A stretch of 41,028 nt of DNA from Candidatus Babelota bacterium (GTDB lineage Bacteria; Babelota; Babeliae; Babelales; Babelaceae): NCBI GenBank assembly GCA_013288045.1, contig JABDCP010000010.1:1-41028 (forward strand), written 5' to 3'. Numbering within the stretch: position 1 is the first letter of the stretch; the number at the start of each line of letters is the position of its first letter. The notes beneath the pieces are model-generated. The model saw nothing but the letters and a program-made list of their open reading frames with translations. It was not told the origin of the DNA and did no database searches. Position numbers and translations under genes: made by a program. Shown piece after piece: positions 14,202-22,688 of this stretch.

Positions 14202-15485
14202 TCATGAGCCTAATCTACTGCGATATTTCTCACTTGATAGAAATACCTTTTCAAAGTGAGCCTGAGTAACCAGCGCTTTCTCATCGCGGACTGCATGAAT
14301 AGCTGCCTCATTGACGATGTTTGCAAGGTCAGAACAGGTGAGGCCGCGAGTTTTCTGGGCGAGGACTCCGAAATTAAGATTTCCATCAGTTTTGATTTTT
14401 GCAGCATGGAGGCGCAAGATAGCTTCTCGGCTTTGTTCATCAGGAAGAGGTACCGTTACTATTCGATCGAATCTGCCTGCACGAATCAGCGCAGGATCTA
14501 AATCCTGGTGGCGATTTGTTGCGGCAATGACGAAGATATCATCGTCTTGTTTAAATCCATCTAGCTGATTAAGGAGTTCATTTATCGTAGCACGGTATTC
14601 CATCGCATAACCACTTTCAACGTTGCTACTGCGTTTACATCCAATTGCGTCGAATTCATCAATAAAAATAATCGCTTTTTGATAAGCGCTATCTTTAATA
14701 GCAGCACGAGCTTCGTCAAATAGCTCTTGTATGCTCTGAGGTCCTTGCCCAGCATATTTACCAATAAAACGATTGGCCGTTGTGGCGATGAATTTTGCAT
14801 TGACCTCACCAGCTATAGCACGGGCAATAGAAGTTTTACCTGTTCCCGGGGGACCGACAAGTAGGATACCTTTTGGCATATGGGCCCCTACAGCACGATA
14901 TTTGTCACTTTGGGCGATAAAGTCAGTCACTTCACGGATATCTTGAGGAATAGTACCGGCAAGATTGGCAAACGTATAGGGTTTCTGCGGAGTCTGTCCG
15001 GTCGATTCTTCCGAGCTTGAGTTTATTATAGCCTTCGCTCCGAAGGTTACCTGTTTCTTGGTGAGTGCTGCACATGATACCCCTGCATGAACTCCTCCTA
15101 AAAAGACCCCTATGTTATCAAGCAAAGAAATTCCTATATTGTCAAAGAGAGAACCAGGAGCACGAGTGGGAAACATACCTGCGAGGGAACCAAGGATATG
15201 AGCTGTAATGCCAACTCCATGGCCAACGGATCCATGAGCAAGCTCAGTTGTAGAGTCACCACATATATAGCCAAGAGCACAACCAAGTGCCGCAAGACCG
15301 TACTTAGTTTTGCTTGGTTGAGAGCGCACACTGTTCAGGGTATGGTAGGTAAAAAATCCATTAGACAGGGCAATAGCCAATGTCTTTGCTTTGTCTGCAG
15401 GCTGTATACTTAGGATGAAGGTACTCATAAGAGTGATGCACAAGATTCTTGGAAGAAACGAGCGCAATCGAAATGCTTTTTGCAT
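14202..15485 (-). CDS. AAA+ ATPase (FtsH-like ATPase domain, no protease domain) with hydrophobic N-terminus
   Basis: 427 residues. The N-terminus (MQKAFRLRSFLPRILCITLM, then STFILSI) looks like a signal peptide or anchor, followed by a Gly/Ala-rich hydrophobic region (about 40-150). The AAA+ domain begins near TFANLAGTIPQDIREV and has Walker A GPPGTGKTS, Walker B AIIFIDEFDAIG, sensor 1 IFVIAATNR and the second region of homology LDPALIRAGRFDRIVTVPLP, then the helical lid GLTCSDLANIVNEAAIHAV. These are the marks of the FtsH/proteasomal AAA class, but the HEXXH zinc protease domain is absent and the chain ends right after the lid. It could be a remodelling ATPase in the membrane or, if truly exported, a host-directed protein. 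No good Shine-Dalgarno is visible. It sits between the ankyrin and mucin-like genes. Confidence 0.85.
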   Translation of the reverse strand: MQKAFRLRSFLPRILCITLMSTFILSIQPADKAKTLAIALSNGFFTYHTLNSVRSQPSKTKYGLAALGCALGYICGDSTTELAHGSVGHGVGITAHILGSLAGMFPTRAPGSLFDNIGISLLDNIGVFLGGVHAGVSCAALTKKQVTFGAKAIINSSSEESTGQTPQKPYTFANLAGTIPQDIREVTDFIAQSDKYRAVGAHMPKGILLVGPPGTGKTSIARAIAGEVNAKFIATTANRFIGKYAGQGPQSIQELFDEARAAIKDSAYQKAIIFIDEFDAIGCKRSSNVESGYAMEYRATINELLNQLDGFKQDDDIFVIAATNRHQDLDPALIRAGRFDRIVTVPLPDEQSREAILRLHAAKIKTDGNLNFGVLAQKTRGLTCSDLANIVNEAAIHAVRDEKALVTQAHFEKVFLSSEKYRSRLGS

Positions 15486-15535
15486 GGAATCTTCTCACTG
15501 TAGTTATATAATTCTATATAGGTCATTATTTGTTT

Positions 15536-15564
15536 AGTATAGCAGCTGAGCAGGCGTTCTTCAA
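15536..15564 (-). promoter_or_regulatory. Promoter of the AAA gene
   Basis: TTGAAG (15559-15564), 17 bp, TATACT (15536-15541) on the minus strand, about 50 bp before the start at 15485. Nothing further was seen in 15565-15795. Confidence 0.6.
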
Positions 15565-15795
15565 AAGGCTTGAATCAATGGAGTATAATGAAAGGTTGTG
15601 TTCGTAATGACAGTATGAAGAAGGGTGAAGAAAGGATAACATCTTTGATACCTGCGTGTAGCGACTCTGCTTGGAGCGCCACTCATAGAGCCATGCCCTT
15701 CTCAGAGATTCTGAAGGTCTATACCGGTCTCGATTTTCTGCTTTCCAGGCTCATTCCTAGTTGCTTCATCTAAGAGCAATGAAGAGTAAGATAGC

Positions 15796-17613
15796 CTATC
15801 CAAGGAGGGCTGCCAGTCCTTTGAATCCTTGTTCCTGGGCAATCATCTGTGCGGTTTTACCCGCTTTAGTCCTCAAGCTTCTATTGGCTCCTCTGCTGAG
15901 AAGTAGCTTACACGCAGCTTCTTGGTTGGCCATTGCTGCCCTATGAAGTGGTGTATAGCCTTCGGTATCGGGCAAATCGACAGGGACTCTCAAGTTTAGG
16001 TGCATTTCTATAATCTCACAGATCCCTTCCTGAGATGCTTTATGAATAAGAGGGATCGAAACGTATCTTTTTTCGGCAGTCTTAGATTGTGCTGAAGCCT
16101 TAGCTAGAGGGGTAATCAATTCTGGCGACATTAGTATATACCCTGCAAGTTGTACGGGTAATTGTTCATATCCCTGGGCCGATTTAAATGCCGATTCTGG
16201 CATTGTTGCATATCCAGAAGGTGCCTGTGGTATGTTTCCATATCTTTGCGAGTTATTAACAGAAGAGCTTTCAAGGAGAGTTGCGAGTTTCGCAAGCTGT
16301 AGTTCCTTCGCGAGCATTAATGCTGTTTTACCATCTAAAGTCGTGAGGTTTCTATCTGCTCTGTGTGCTAAGAGTAATTTACAGCTGTTTTCTTGGCCGG
16401 CCATCACTCCCCTATGAAGAGGAGTAAATCCGGCGTCATCACGCAAATCGACCGGAACGCCTAAACTAAGCAAGACCTCAAGATCTTCACAAGATCCTTC
16501 TGTTGCTGCCTTATGGAGCGTTGCATAGGAGTCGTTAGAGTTTTCTGGTTGCCGAGGAAGTACTGAACAATAATGGGCACTTGCTGTATCTTTGAATTCT
16601 GCAGCAACGGGAACTGCCACATAGCCGTCTGGCTGCCGAACATGGACTGCCTCATAATGGCCATTTACTGAGACCTGAGCTTTCTCAGATTTTCCATCAA
16701 GTGGGGCAGAAACATCCTCATAATTATTCTTTGCCTTAGTCGGTATAATTTGATAGGGCTGCTTGTTTACTGCTCCGTCATGGTCATTTTCGTTGTTGGT
16801 ACTTACATATTTAATACTGACGTTAGGAGAAACTATGCCTTGAGCTGCGCCTTCCTCTGCTAATTCACCCCGTCTTGCATTCAGAGTCGCGAGAAATTTT
16901 CTTAAGAGTTTATTCTTCTTACTGAAGTAAAATCCAGAACCCTTACAGTTTGCATGAAATTCTATAAGTCTTAGACCAATAGGTCCATTTGAGGCTATAG
17001 CTGCCAATAAAAGCGGTGTGTTCCCCTGCTTGTCTGGACGTGAGAGATCAGCTCTATGAGCGAGCAAAAGATCCACCATCCTTCTATTATTATCCTCAAT
17101 TGCTCTGTGAATCGGAGTTTTTTGATTTTTTAAGGTAGGTATGTTTGGATTAGCACGATTATTGAGCAAGACAGAGGCAGCTTCATAACTATCACGTAAA
17201 ACTGCAGTGAAAAGAGCTGTTGCCCCACTATGTGTTTGTATATCGACATGTGCTCCACGATCGATGAGTATTTTGCATAGTTCTGAATGATTATTCATAC
17301 TTGCTGCATGTAATGCTGTTCCACCATCAGGTGATTGAGCATTTACCTCTGCTCCGTAATTTAATAATAATTGAGTTATTGTCTTATGGCCTAATTGACT
17401 TGCAATGTATAAGAGTGTAACGCCTTGGTGATTCACCCCATTAACCTTGACTCCCCGCGATAAGAGCCTTTTTACCTCATTAATCTCATTATTAGTACAG
17501 GCGAGCTCAATGTCTGAGACAGCATTTTCAATAACTGCTTGCTGCATCCCTCTAAGAGAACCTATACTGAATACTAGTGTTCCTACAATGTGTACAAGTA
17601 TGTTTTTATTCAT
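15796..17613 (-). CDS. Exported ankyrin-repeat protein with a tyrosine-motif array
   Basis: 605 residues; start 17613 set by AAGGA 5 nt upstream. A signal-like N-terminus (NILVHIVGTLVFSIGSLRG) is followed by about six ankyrin repeats (about 35-225; for example GGTALHAASMNNHSELCKIL). Then come two low-complexity linkers, each leading into a near-duplicate ankyrin module (GFTPLHRGVMAGQENSCKLL and GYTPLHRAAMANQEAACKLL). Linker 1 (about 265-368) has YVST269, YQII287, YEDV298, YEAV320, YVAV331, YCSV348 and YATL363. Linker 2 (about 455-522) has YGNI458, YATM468, YEQL482, YILM492 and YVSI517. Most fit Y-x-x-hydrophobic, often preceded by G/R and followed by P, and neighbours are 6-12 residues apart. 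Ankyrin proteins bind other proteins. The array suggests tyrosine phosphorylation or host adaptor binding, by inference only. No secretion signal other than the N-terminus is recognised. Confidence 0.83.
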   Translation of the reverse strand: MNKNILVHIVGTLVFSIGSLRGMQQAVIENAVSDIELACTNNEINEVKRLLSRGVKVNGVNHQGVTLLYIASQLGHKTITQLLLNYGAEVNAQSPDGGTALHAASMNNHSELCKILIDRGAHVDIQTHSGATALFTAVLRDSYEAASVLLNNRANPNIPTLKNQKTPIHRAIEDNNRRMVDLLLAHRADLSRPDKQGNTPLLLAAIASNGPIGLRLIEFHANCKGSGFYFSKKNKLLRKFLATLNARRGELAEEGAAQGIVSPNVSIKYVSTNNENDHDGAVNKQPYQIIPTKAKNNYEDVSAPLDGKSEKAQVSVNGHYEAVHVRQPDGYVAVPVAAEFKDTASAHYCSVLPRQPENSNDSYATLHKAATEGSCEDLEVLLSLGVPVDLRDDAGFTPLHRGVMAGQENSCKLLLAHRADRNLTTLDGKTALMLAKELQLAKLATLLESSSVNNSQRYGNIPQAPSGYATMPESAFKSAQGYEQLPVQLAGYILMSPELITPLAKASAQSKTAEKRYVSIPLIHKASQEGICEIIEMHLNLRVPVDLPDTEGYTPLHRAAMANQEAACKLLLSRGANRSLRTKAGKTAQMIAQEQGFKGLAALLG

Positions 17614-17646
17614 GTCGGTCCTTCTCTTGGTTATCACAAGAAACAT

Positions 17647-17676
17647 CTTATAGTTGAAGCCTCTTTAGACGTGTAA
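17647..17676 (-). promoter_or_regulatory. Promoter of the tyrosine-rich ankyrin gene
   Basis: TTACAC (17671-17676), 18 bp, TATAAG (17647-17652) on the minus strand, about 35 bp before the start at 17613. Confidence 0.5.
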
Positions 17677-17995
17677 CCCCTTCTTTTGGAGCCTTTACCA
17701 GAGCCTGATTTAAGCTCTTTTCCGTTTAATACTACAAGACTTTTCAAAAAGTCTTAGCTTAAGGGTAGCATGATTTTTTTTGTCTGGCCAGAAATTATTA
17801 CAAAAAAACAAATTAATTTCTGCGCTTGGCTCAAAAATACCCCACACGAGATTCTTCTCGCAATCTTTGAGCTTCTCAGGGGGGCTGTTAGGTGTTTTCG
17901 GTAATAATTAAAAGGATCATGACTCTGAATAGCGCTCATAAACAAACACAGTGCTATGTGTTGTCTCTATCCAAGTGGTGCCATGCGGATTGTAG
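17677..17995. other. Intergenic stretch with a small inverted repeat
   Basis: Holds AAGACTTT-TCAA-AAAGTCTT (17737-17756), an 8-bp perfect hairpin with no T-run behind it. No gene, tRNA or clear structured RNA recognised. A minus-strand frame at 17754-17945 has no ribosome binding site and no familiar features. Confidence 0.4.
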
Positions 17996-18027
17996 AAAAA
18001 ACTCCCAAGATTGGTTCTTGGGAGTTT
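17996..18027 (-). terminator. Rho-independent terminator of the mnmG-rpoD operon
   Basis: On the minus strand AAACTCCCAAGA / TCTTGGGAGTTT, 12-bp perfect stem, 5-nt loop, followed by a T-run; 30 bp behind the rpoD stop. Confidence 0.9.
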
Positions 18028-18056
18028 CGTTTCAGATAATCTGTTTAATCTGTTTC

Positions 18057-20192
18057 TTATTCGTCGTCATCCTCATCATTGAGGGTTTCTTCAGCAGAGA
18101 TATTGAACTCCTTATCAAAGAAGGTCTGAAGCTTCTTGCTTCGTGAAGGATGGCGGAGTTTACGGAGCGCTTTTACTTCGATTTGGCGAATACGTTCACG
18201 AGTTACCGAGAAGTCTTTACCTACCTCTTCAAGAGTATGCTCAGAGGCGACATCGATACCGAAGCGCATTTTAAGTACTTTTTCTTCACGAGGTGTAAGT
18301 GTTTTAAGCACTTCACGGACACGATCTTTTAAGTCACTGTTAGCAACCGTATCTGCCGGTGAAAACTCATTTTCGCTTTCAATAAAATCTTTAATGAAAG
18401 CATCTTCACTATCACCAACAGGCGTTTCAAGAGAAATAGGCTCTTTCGAGATCTTGATAATATTCTTTATCTTCTTCTCGTCGATATTAAGCTCTTTTGC
18501 TAACTCAGTGTGTGTTGGTTCACGGCCATGCTCTTGAATGAAGGTTCGCTTAATTTTATTGATCTTATTAAGCGTTTCAACCATATGAACGGGTACACGA
18601 ATAGTTCGTGACTGATCTGCGATAGCACGAGTAATGGCCTGGCGGATCCACCAGGTTGCATAGGTAGAGAACTTAAAGCCCCGTTCAAATTCGAACTTTT
18701 CTACCGCTTTCATCAGACCGATGTTTCCCTCTTGGATCAGATCAAGAAAATGAAGACCACGGTTTACATATTTTTTAGCGATATTGACTACAAGACGGAG
18801 GTTTGCCCTTGCAAGATCATCTTTTGCTCGCTTATCTATGACCTGCCCTGTTTTGAGCATCGTATAGTATCTAAAGATATCGTCTTGGGGAAGTCCTGCT
18901 TCTTGCTCAGACTTTTTGATCGCTTTCAGAGCACCGCGCATAAGCCGATGGACCTCTTCCATACGTTGCTGTTCTTCTTCAGTGCGTTGCTTCTTAGCCT
19001 CTAAGGACATATGTTCAGTCTCATAGTATTGACTTGCTTCTGTACGCTCTTTGATCTTGTTGATGATCTTTTCAAGGCGCTTTGAAAGTTTGCGAATGAA
19101 CTTATTAGAGAGCTTTATCGACTGTATCGTCTCAGCTATATCATTTTTATTGGCTTGGACGGCTGCAAGCATCTCTTTTTTCATCTCAGAAGAATTAAGC
19201 TTATCTCGATAGCTTCGATAAATCTTAGATTCATTGTCCACAAGCTCTTTTATTTTAGCGATGGTCTTAAGAAGGAGCTTCTTTTCTTCTTCGACTTTGG
19301 GAGCATTCTCTTCATCAAATTCAGTAAATTGAATGATATCTTTTACCGGAACTGAGTTCTTTTCAAGCCGTTCTCCCAGTGAAATAATCTCTTTATGAAT
19401 AAAAGGAAATCGGGAGATCGCTTCAATAGATTCTCGTTTGCCCTGTGTTATTTTATTCGCGATGATAGATTCTGTCTTTTTATTTAACAGAGGGATCTTG
19501 CCGATATCTCGTAAATAGCATTTAACGCCATCAGCAATATGAGCAGCTTCGCCCACAACTCGAACGGTAGAGCGTCCATCCTCTTCATCTTCTTCATCTT
19601 CATCAACATCTTCTTCGTCGCCCACATAGTCGATCGATGATTTTAAGTGTGAGGTTAAATGTTCTTTCTTCGATTCCTCTTTGTCAAAATCTTGAAGAGC
19701 TTCTTCTTTGTCGATCTCTTCTTGCATAACAAGAGTCACATTAGATTTCTCAAGAGCTTTTAATAGGTCAGCCGTTTCAATCTCTGACAGATGATTATTT
19801 TCGCTAAACTCCATGATCTCTTCATAGCTCAAAGCCGCAGACTGTTTTCCACGCTCGATAAGCTCATCGATGAGTTCTTGTGTTTCACCCGCTTCAATCT
19901 CTTTTTTAGGCGCGGCAACATTTTTAGGCTTCGGTTTTTGAGGCCGTCGTAGAGGTTCAACAGGAGTAGCTGGCTTTTTAGCCTCAAGGACGCTCTTTGG
20001 CATAACTTTTGGGGTAAGGGCTTTTTGCTCAACGGCTTTTGGTGTAACCTTAAGCGGAGCTTTAGGAGAAGCCTTTTGAGTTGCTTTAGGTGTAACCTTA
20101 GGCTGAGCTTTTGGGGTTGCTTTAGGTGCAACTTTTGGCGTAACTTTTGACTTTGTGGTCTTTGTTGGCTCTACTGTTTTTTTCTTCGTCAT
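18057..20192 (-). CDS. rpoD: Primary sigma factor RpoD with Lys/Pro-rich N-terminal extension
   Basis: Housekeeping sigma-70 that directs RNA polymerase to promoters. 711 residues. Residues 1-97 are an unusual extension of TPKA/TPKV-type repeats ([20 protein letters not shown]) with no acidic residue for long stretches. Region 1.1 follows (about 105-160), then an acidic linker ([15 protein letters not shown], about 191-206), region 1.2 ([17 protein letters not shown]), a long non-conserved region (about 250-440), region 2 ([55 protein letters not shown]), region 3 ([15 protein letters not shown] onward) and region 4 ([34 protein letters not shown]). All core parts are intact. The ATG overlaps the dnaG stop by 4 nt (ATGA), so translation is coupled. 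Strong terminator behind it. Confidence 0.97.
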   Translation of the reverse strand: MTKKKTVEPTKTTKSKVTPKVAPKATPKAQPKVTPKATQKASPKAPLKVTPKAVEQKALTPKVMPKSVLEAKKPATPVEPLRRPQKPKPKNVAAPKKEIEAGETQELIDELIERGKQSAALSYEEIMEFSENNHLSEIETADLLKALEKSNVTLVMQEEIDKEEALQDFDKEESKKEHLTSHLKSSIDYVGDEEDVDEDEEDEEDGRSTVRVVGEAAHIADGVKCYLRDIGKIPLLNKKTESIIANKITQGKRESIEAISRFPFIHKEIISLGERLEKNSVPVKDIIQFTEFDEENAPKVEEEKKLLLKTIAKIKELVDNESKIYRSYRDKLNSSEMKKEMLAAVQANKNDIAETIQSIKLSNKFIRKLSKRLEKIINKIKERTEASQYYETEHMSLEAKKQRTEEEQQRMEEVHRLMRGALKAIKKSEQEAGLPQDDIFRYYTMLKTGQVIDKRAKDDLARANLRLVVNIAKKYVNRGLHFLDLIQEGNIGLMKAVEKFEFERGFKFSTYATWWIRQAITRAIADQSRTIRVPVHMVETLNKINKIKRTFIQEHGREPTHTELAKELNIDEKKIKNIIKISKEPISLETPVGDSEDAFIKDFIESENEFSPADTVANSDLKDRVREVLKTLTPREEKVLKMRFGIDVASEHTLEEVGKDFSVTRERIRQIEVKALRKLRHPSRSKKLQTFFDKEFNISAEETLNDEDDDE

Positions 20193-21919
20193 GTTATACC
20201 CCTTACAAGCATTTTAGTTTTAAGCGCATTAAGGTCATTGAGTAACTGAGCTACCTGTGTTCGCTCTCCCTGCTTTTCCGCCTCTTCTATCCTTAGTTTG
20301 ACATCATGGACTTTCTTTTTCCACTGTTTCTTATAAATCTGAGTAAGCTGGGCAGGTTCAAGGAGTTCTTTATCGCCCGGTTCTTCTTGGGTAATACACT
20401 GACTGATAAATGACTTTTCAGGTTCACCAAGTCGTTCAAACAGTGCGATAAGATCGGTACCTTCATTACTTTTTGAAGCACTCCAAGCATCAAAGACCTT
20501 TTTTAATGGTGTATCGAGCAGTAACCCCAAGAGTACTTCATCTTCTGGGGCAAGTACATTTCTATGAGATAGTATAGCAGAAAATAGCTTTTTTTCTAAC
20601 GGGGATGCGCTAAGTTTAGAGGTTTCTTGGCTTTTGGATGGAATATGCGCTTTTTTCTGACTCATAATGCTCTGCTTGAGGGTATTCAAAGGTACCATGA
20701 ATCGCTCACTTGCCTGCTGAAGCAGAAGGTCGCGCTTAAGAGGATCTGATAATGATCCAATCAGTTCAAGAATCTTCGTAGTAGCAGCCAGTTTTCCTTG
20801 GAGACTCTTATTCTTAAAGTCGTCTGCGAAGTGATGTACGACATATGAAAAAATATCATGGGCAGATGCTAATGGTTCCTTAAGACTCTTATGCTTGCTC
20901 AGATATGACGCAGGATCATCCTCTTTGGGTAGTATAATTACATAGGGATCGATCGACACTTCCCAGCAGAGCTCAGCAAGCCGTATAATAGCATTTTGTC
21001 CGGCAGAGTCGCCATCATAGAGGACATACAACCTCTCAGCATAGTGCGCTAACTGCTTTAAATGGTCAGGTGTGCAGGCGGTGCCAAGCGTAGCTACTGA
21101 ATTGGTATAGCCATACTGATGCATCATAATAAGGTCCGTATATCCTTCAACAAGAAAGACCGCTTCTTCTTTTGAAATAGCCTTCTTAGCCTTATCTAGG
21201 CCAAAAAGTAAGGTTCCTTTATTAAAAAAAACGTGATCTTGAGAGTTATAGTATTTAGCTCGGTCGTCACCGTCCTTAAAAACCCTTCCTCCAAAACCAA
21301 CCGTATGGCCAAGATGGTCATGTATCGGAAATATAATACGCTCATCAAAGGTTGTATAGAGGCCCATTTTGCCCTCTTTGATAATGTGCGCATCTATAAA
21401 GTTTTGTGCAAGGACTCCTTCCTTTGTGGCAAAGTTTAGGAGGCTCCGTACATCGGTTGAGCAGTATCCCAGGGAAAAGGAGGATATGCTTCCTTCTGTT
21501 ATCTGACGATCAATTAGATAGCGGTGTGCGAGGGGATTTTTGGTGAGCTGCTCTTGGCACCACTTTGAAAACAGCTCACAGGTTTTATAGTAGCTTTTCT
21601 TTGCATCATAGGTTTCTGTTTTCTTATCCCAGGACATATCCTCGGGCAACGAGATGCCGTTCCGTTCAACAAGATGGCGTGCCGCTTCTAAGGGTGAGCA
21701 ATGTTCAACTTTTGCGATAAAGGAGATAACGTCGCCCCCTTCATGGCAGCCAAAGCAGTAGAAGATCTCCTTGTGAGGACTTACGGTGAAAGAAGCGGTA
21801 CGTTCATGGTGAAAAGGGCAGCATCCTTTCCAGTACATGCCGGCCTTTTTAAGGGTCGTATATTCACCGATAACATTGAGTATCGGTACTCGTTGTTTAA
21901 TATAACTAAAGAGATTCAT
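20189..21919 (-). CDS. dnaG: DNA primase
   Basis: Makes RNA primers for DNA replication, working with the replicative helicase. 576 residues, normal size. CHC2 zinc finger at the N-terminus: C34-x2-H37 with C55-x2-C58 ([22 protein letters not shown]). Catalytic core with SFSLGY and [20 protein letters not shown]. Toprim motifs [14 protein letters not shown] (acidic Glu) and [14 protein letters not shown] (DGD). The C-terminal helicase-binding part (from about 440) is divergent, as usual. Overlaps lgt upstream by 14 nt and rpoD downstream by 4 nt. This is the dnaG-rpoD core of the macromolecular synthesis operon; rpsU, often the first gene elsewhere, is absent and lgt takes its place. Confidence 0.97.
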   Translation of the reverse strand: MNLFSYIKQRVPILNVIGEYTTLKKAGMYWKGCCPFHHERTASFTVSPHKEIFYCFGCHEGGDVISFIAKVEHCSPLEAARHLVERNGISLPEDMSWDKKTETYDAKKSYYKTCELFSKWCQEQLTKNPLAHRYLIDRQITEGSISSFSLGYCSTDVRSLLNFATKEGVLAQNFIDAHIIKEGKMGLYTTFDERIIFPIHDHLGHTVGFGGRVFKDGDDRAKYYNSQDHVFFNKGTLLFGLDKAKKAISKEEAVFLVEGYTDLIMMHQYGYTNSVATLGTACTPDHLKQLAHYAERLYVLYDGDSAGQNAIIRLAELCWEVSIDPYVIILPKEDDPASYLSKHKSLKEPLASAHDIFSYVVHHFADDFKNKSLQGKLAATTKILELIGSLSDPLKRDLLLQQASERFMVPLNTLKQSIMSQKKAHIPSKSQETSKLSASPLEKKLFSAILSHRNVLAPEDEVLLGLLLDTPLKKVFDAWSASKSNEGTDLIALFERLGEPEKSFISQCITQEEPGDKELLEPAQLTQIYKKQWKKKVHDVKLRIEEAEKQGERTQVAQLLNDLNALKTKMLVRGIT

Positions 21920-22688
21920 AGGTCGTCGGTGCCCGTTGGCGAACTATCATAATGCTGAGCGCTCCTATAAAAAGAGCTGCTGCAACGAGCTGATAGAACG
22001 AAAGATGAGGAAGTGATTTAACCAGTATACGATCTCCCCGAACAAAATCAATTAGAAACCGTTCAAGGCTCATGCCCATGATATAAAGTAGGGTGATAAC
22101 ACCAGCTTGCGGTTTAGAGCGCTCCGCATAGAGATATAATGCTATGAATAAGCATGCGTATACGAGAGAGCTATACAGTTGACTTGGATGGAGGGGAACA
22201 TTAAGTGGCGCAAGAGCCTGAGGGTGCGTATAGGTAAAGCCAAAAATACTGTCGGTTGGAGCGCCATGGCAGCATCCTACTATGAAGCATCCTATGCGTG
22301 CAATACTATGCACAAGAGGGGCATAGAGCGCTGCAATGTCAGCAACGGGTGCAAAGGGAACTCCAAGTTGACGCAAGCGCCAGCTACTAAAGAGTAGCAC
22401 CCCCAACAAGCCACCCAGTATGGAAAGGCCGCCATCCCAGAGGCTGATCATAGCATACAGGGTTGGATAGTCTGATAAGCTGCTGAGTATATGGAGGACC
22501 CTGCCGCCTAACAGTGCAGCAAGTGCTGACTCGATAATAAGATTAAAAAAAGCTGAGCTGCTCATATACTGGGCACGAGTAGGGTGCCGATTGGCATAAT
22601 ACAAAAATACTCCGATGCCGATCATAATAGCCGTGTTGTAGCCATTAAACTCGAGTGGTCCATATAAGGTGAGCAGTTTAGGATTCAT
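21906..22688 (-). CDS. lgt: Prolipoprotein diacylglyceryl transferase
   Basis: Inner-membrane enzyme that moves diacylglycerol from phosphatidylglycerol to the lipobox cysteine of prolipoproteins, the first step of lipoprotein maturation. 260 residues with about seven membrane segments. Family landmarks: LLGGRVLHIL, SLWDGGLSILGGLLG, the signature region HSIARIGCFIVGCCHGAPT, PLHPSQLYSS and MSLERFLIDFVRGD. The signature is the GCC-type (R-I-G-C-F...G-C-C-x-G) rather than the GNFIN type of E. coli, and the FHGG histidine of E. coli is not present (ILGG here). The start overlaps the end of mnmG by 11 nt and its end overlaps dnaG, so it is expressed in the same operon. Confidence 0.92.
   Translation of the reverse strand: MNPKLLTLYGPLEFNGYNTAIMIGIGVFLYYANRHPTRAQYMSSSAFFNLIIESALAALLGGRVLHILSSLSDYPTLYAMISLWDGGLSILGGLLGVLLFSSWRLRQLGVPFAPVADIAALYAPLVHSIARIGCFIVGCCHGAPTDSIFGFTYTHPQALAPLNVPLHPSQLYSSLVYACLFIALYLYAERSKPQAGVITLLYIMGMSLERFLIDFVRGDRILVKSLPHLSFYQLVAAALFIGALSIMIVRQRAPTTYESL

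Noticed and set aside
14202-15485. FtsH protease
   Set aside because: No HEXXH and no room for the protease domain; the chain ends after the AAA lid.
17677-17995. Structured RNA (6S, 4.5S or tRNA) in the long gap before the rpoD terminator
   Set aside because: No tRNA-like arms or known RNA core could be followed by eye; only one small hairpin is present.
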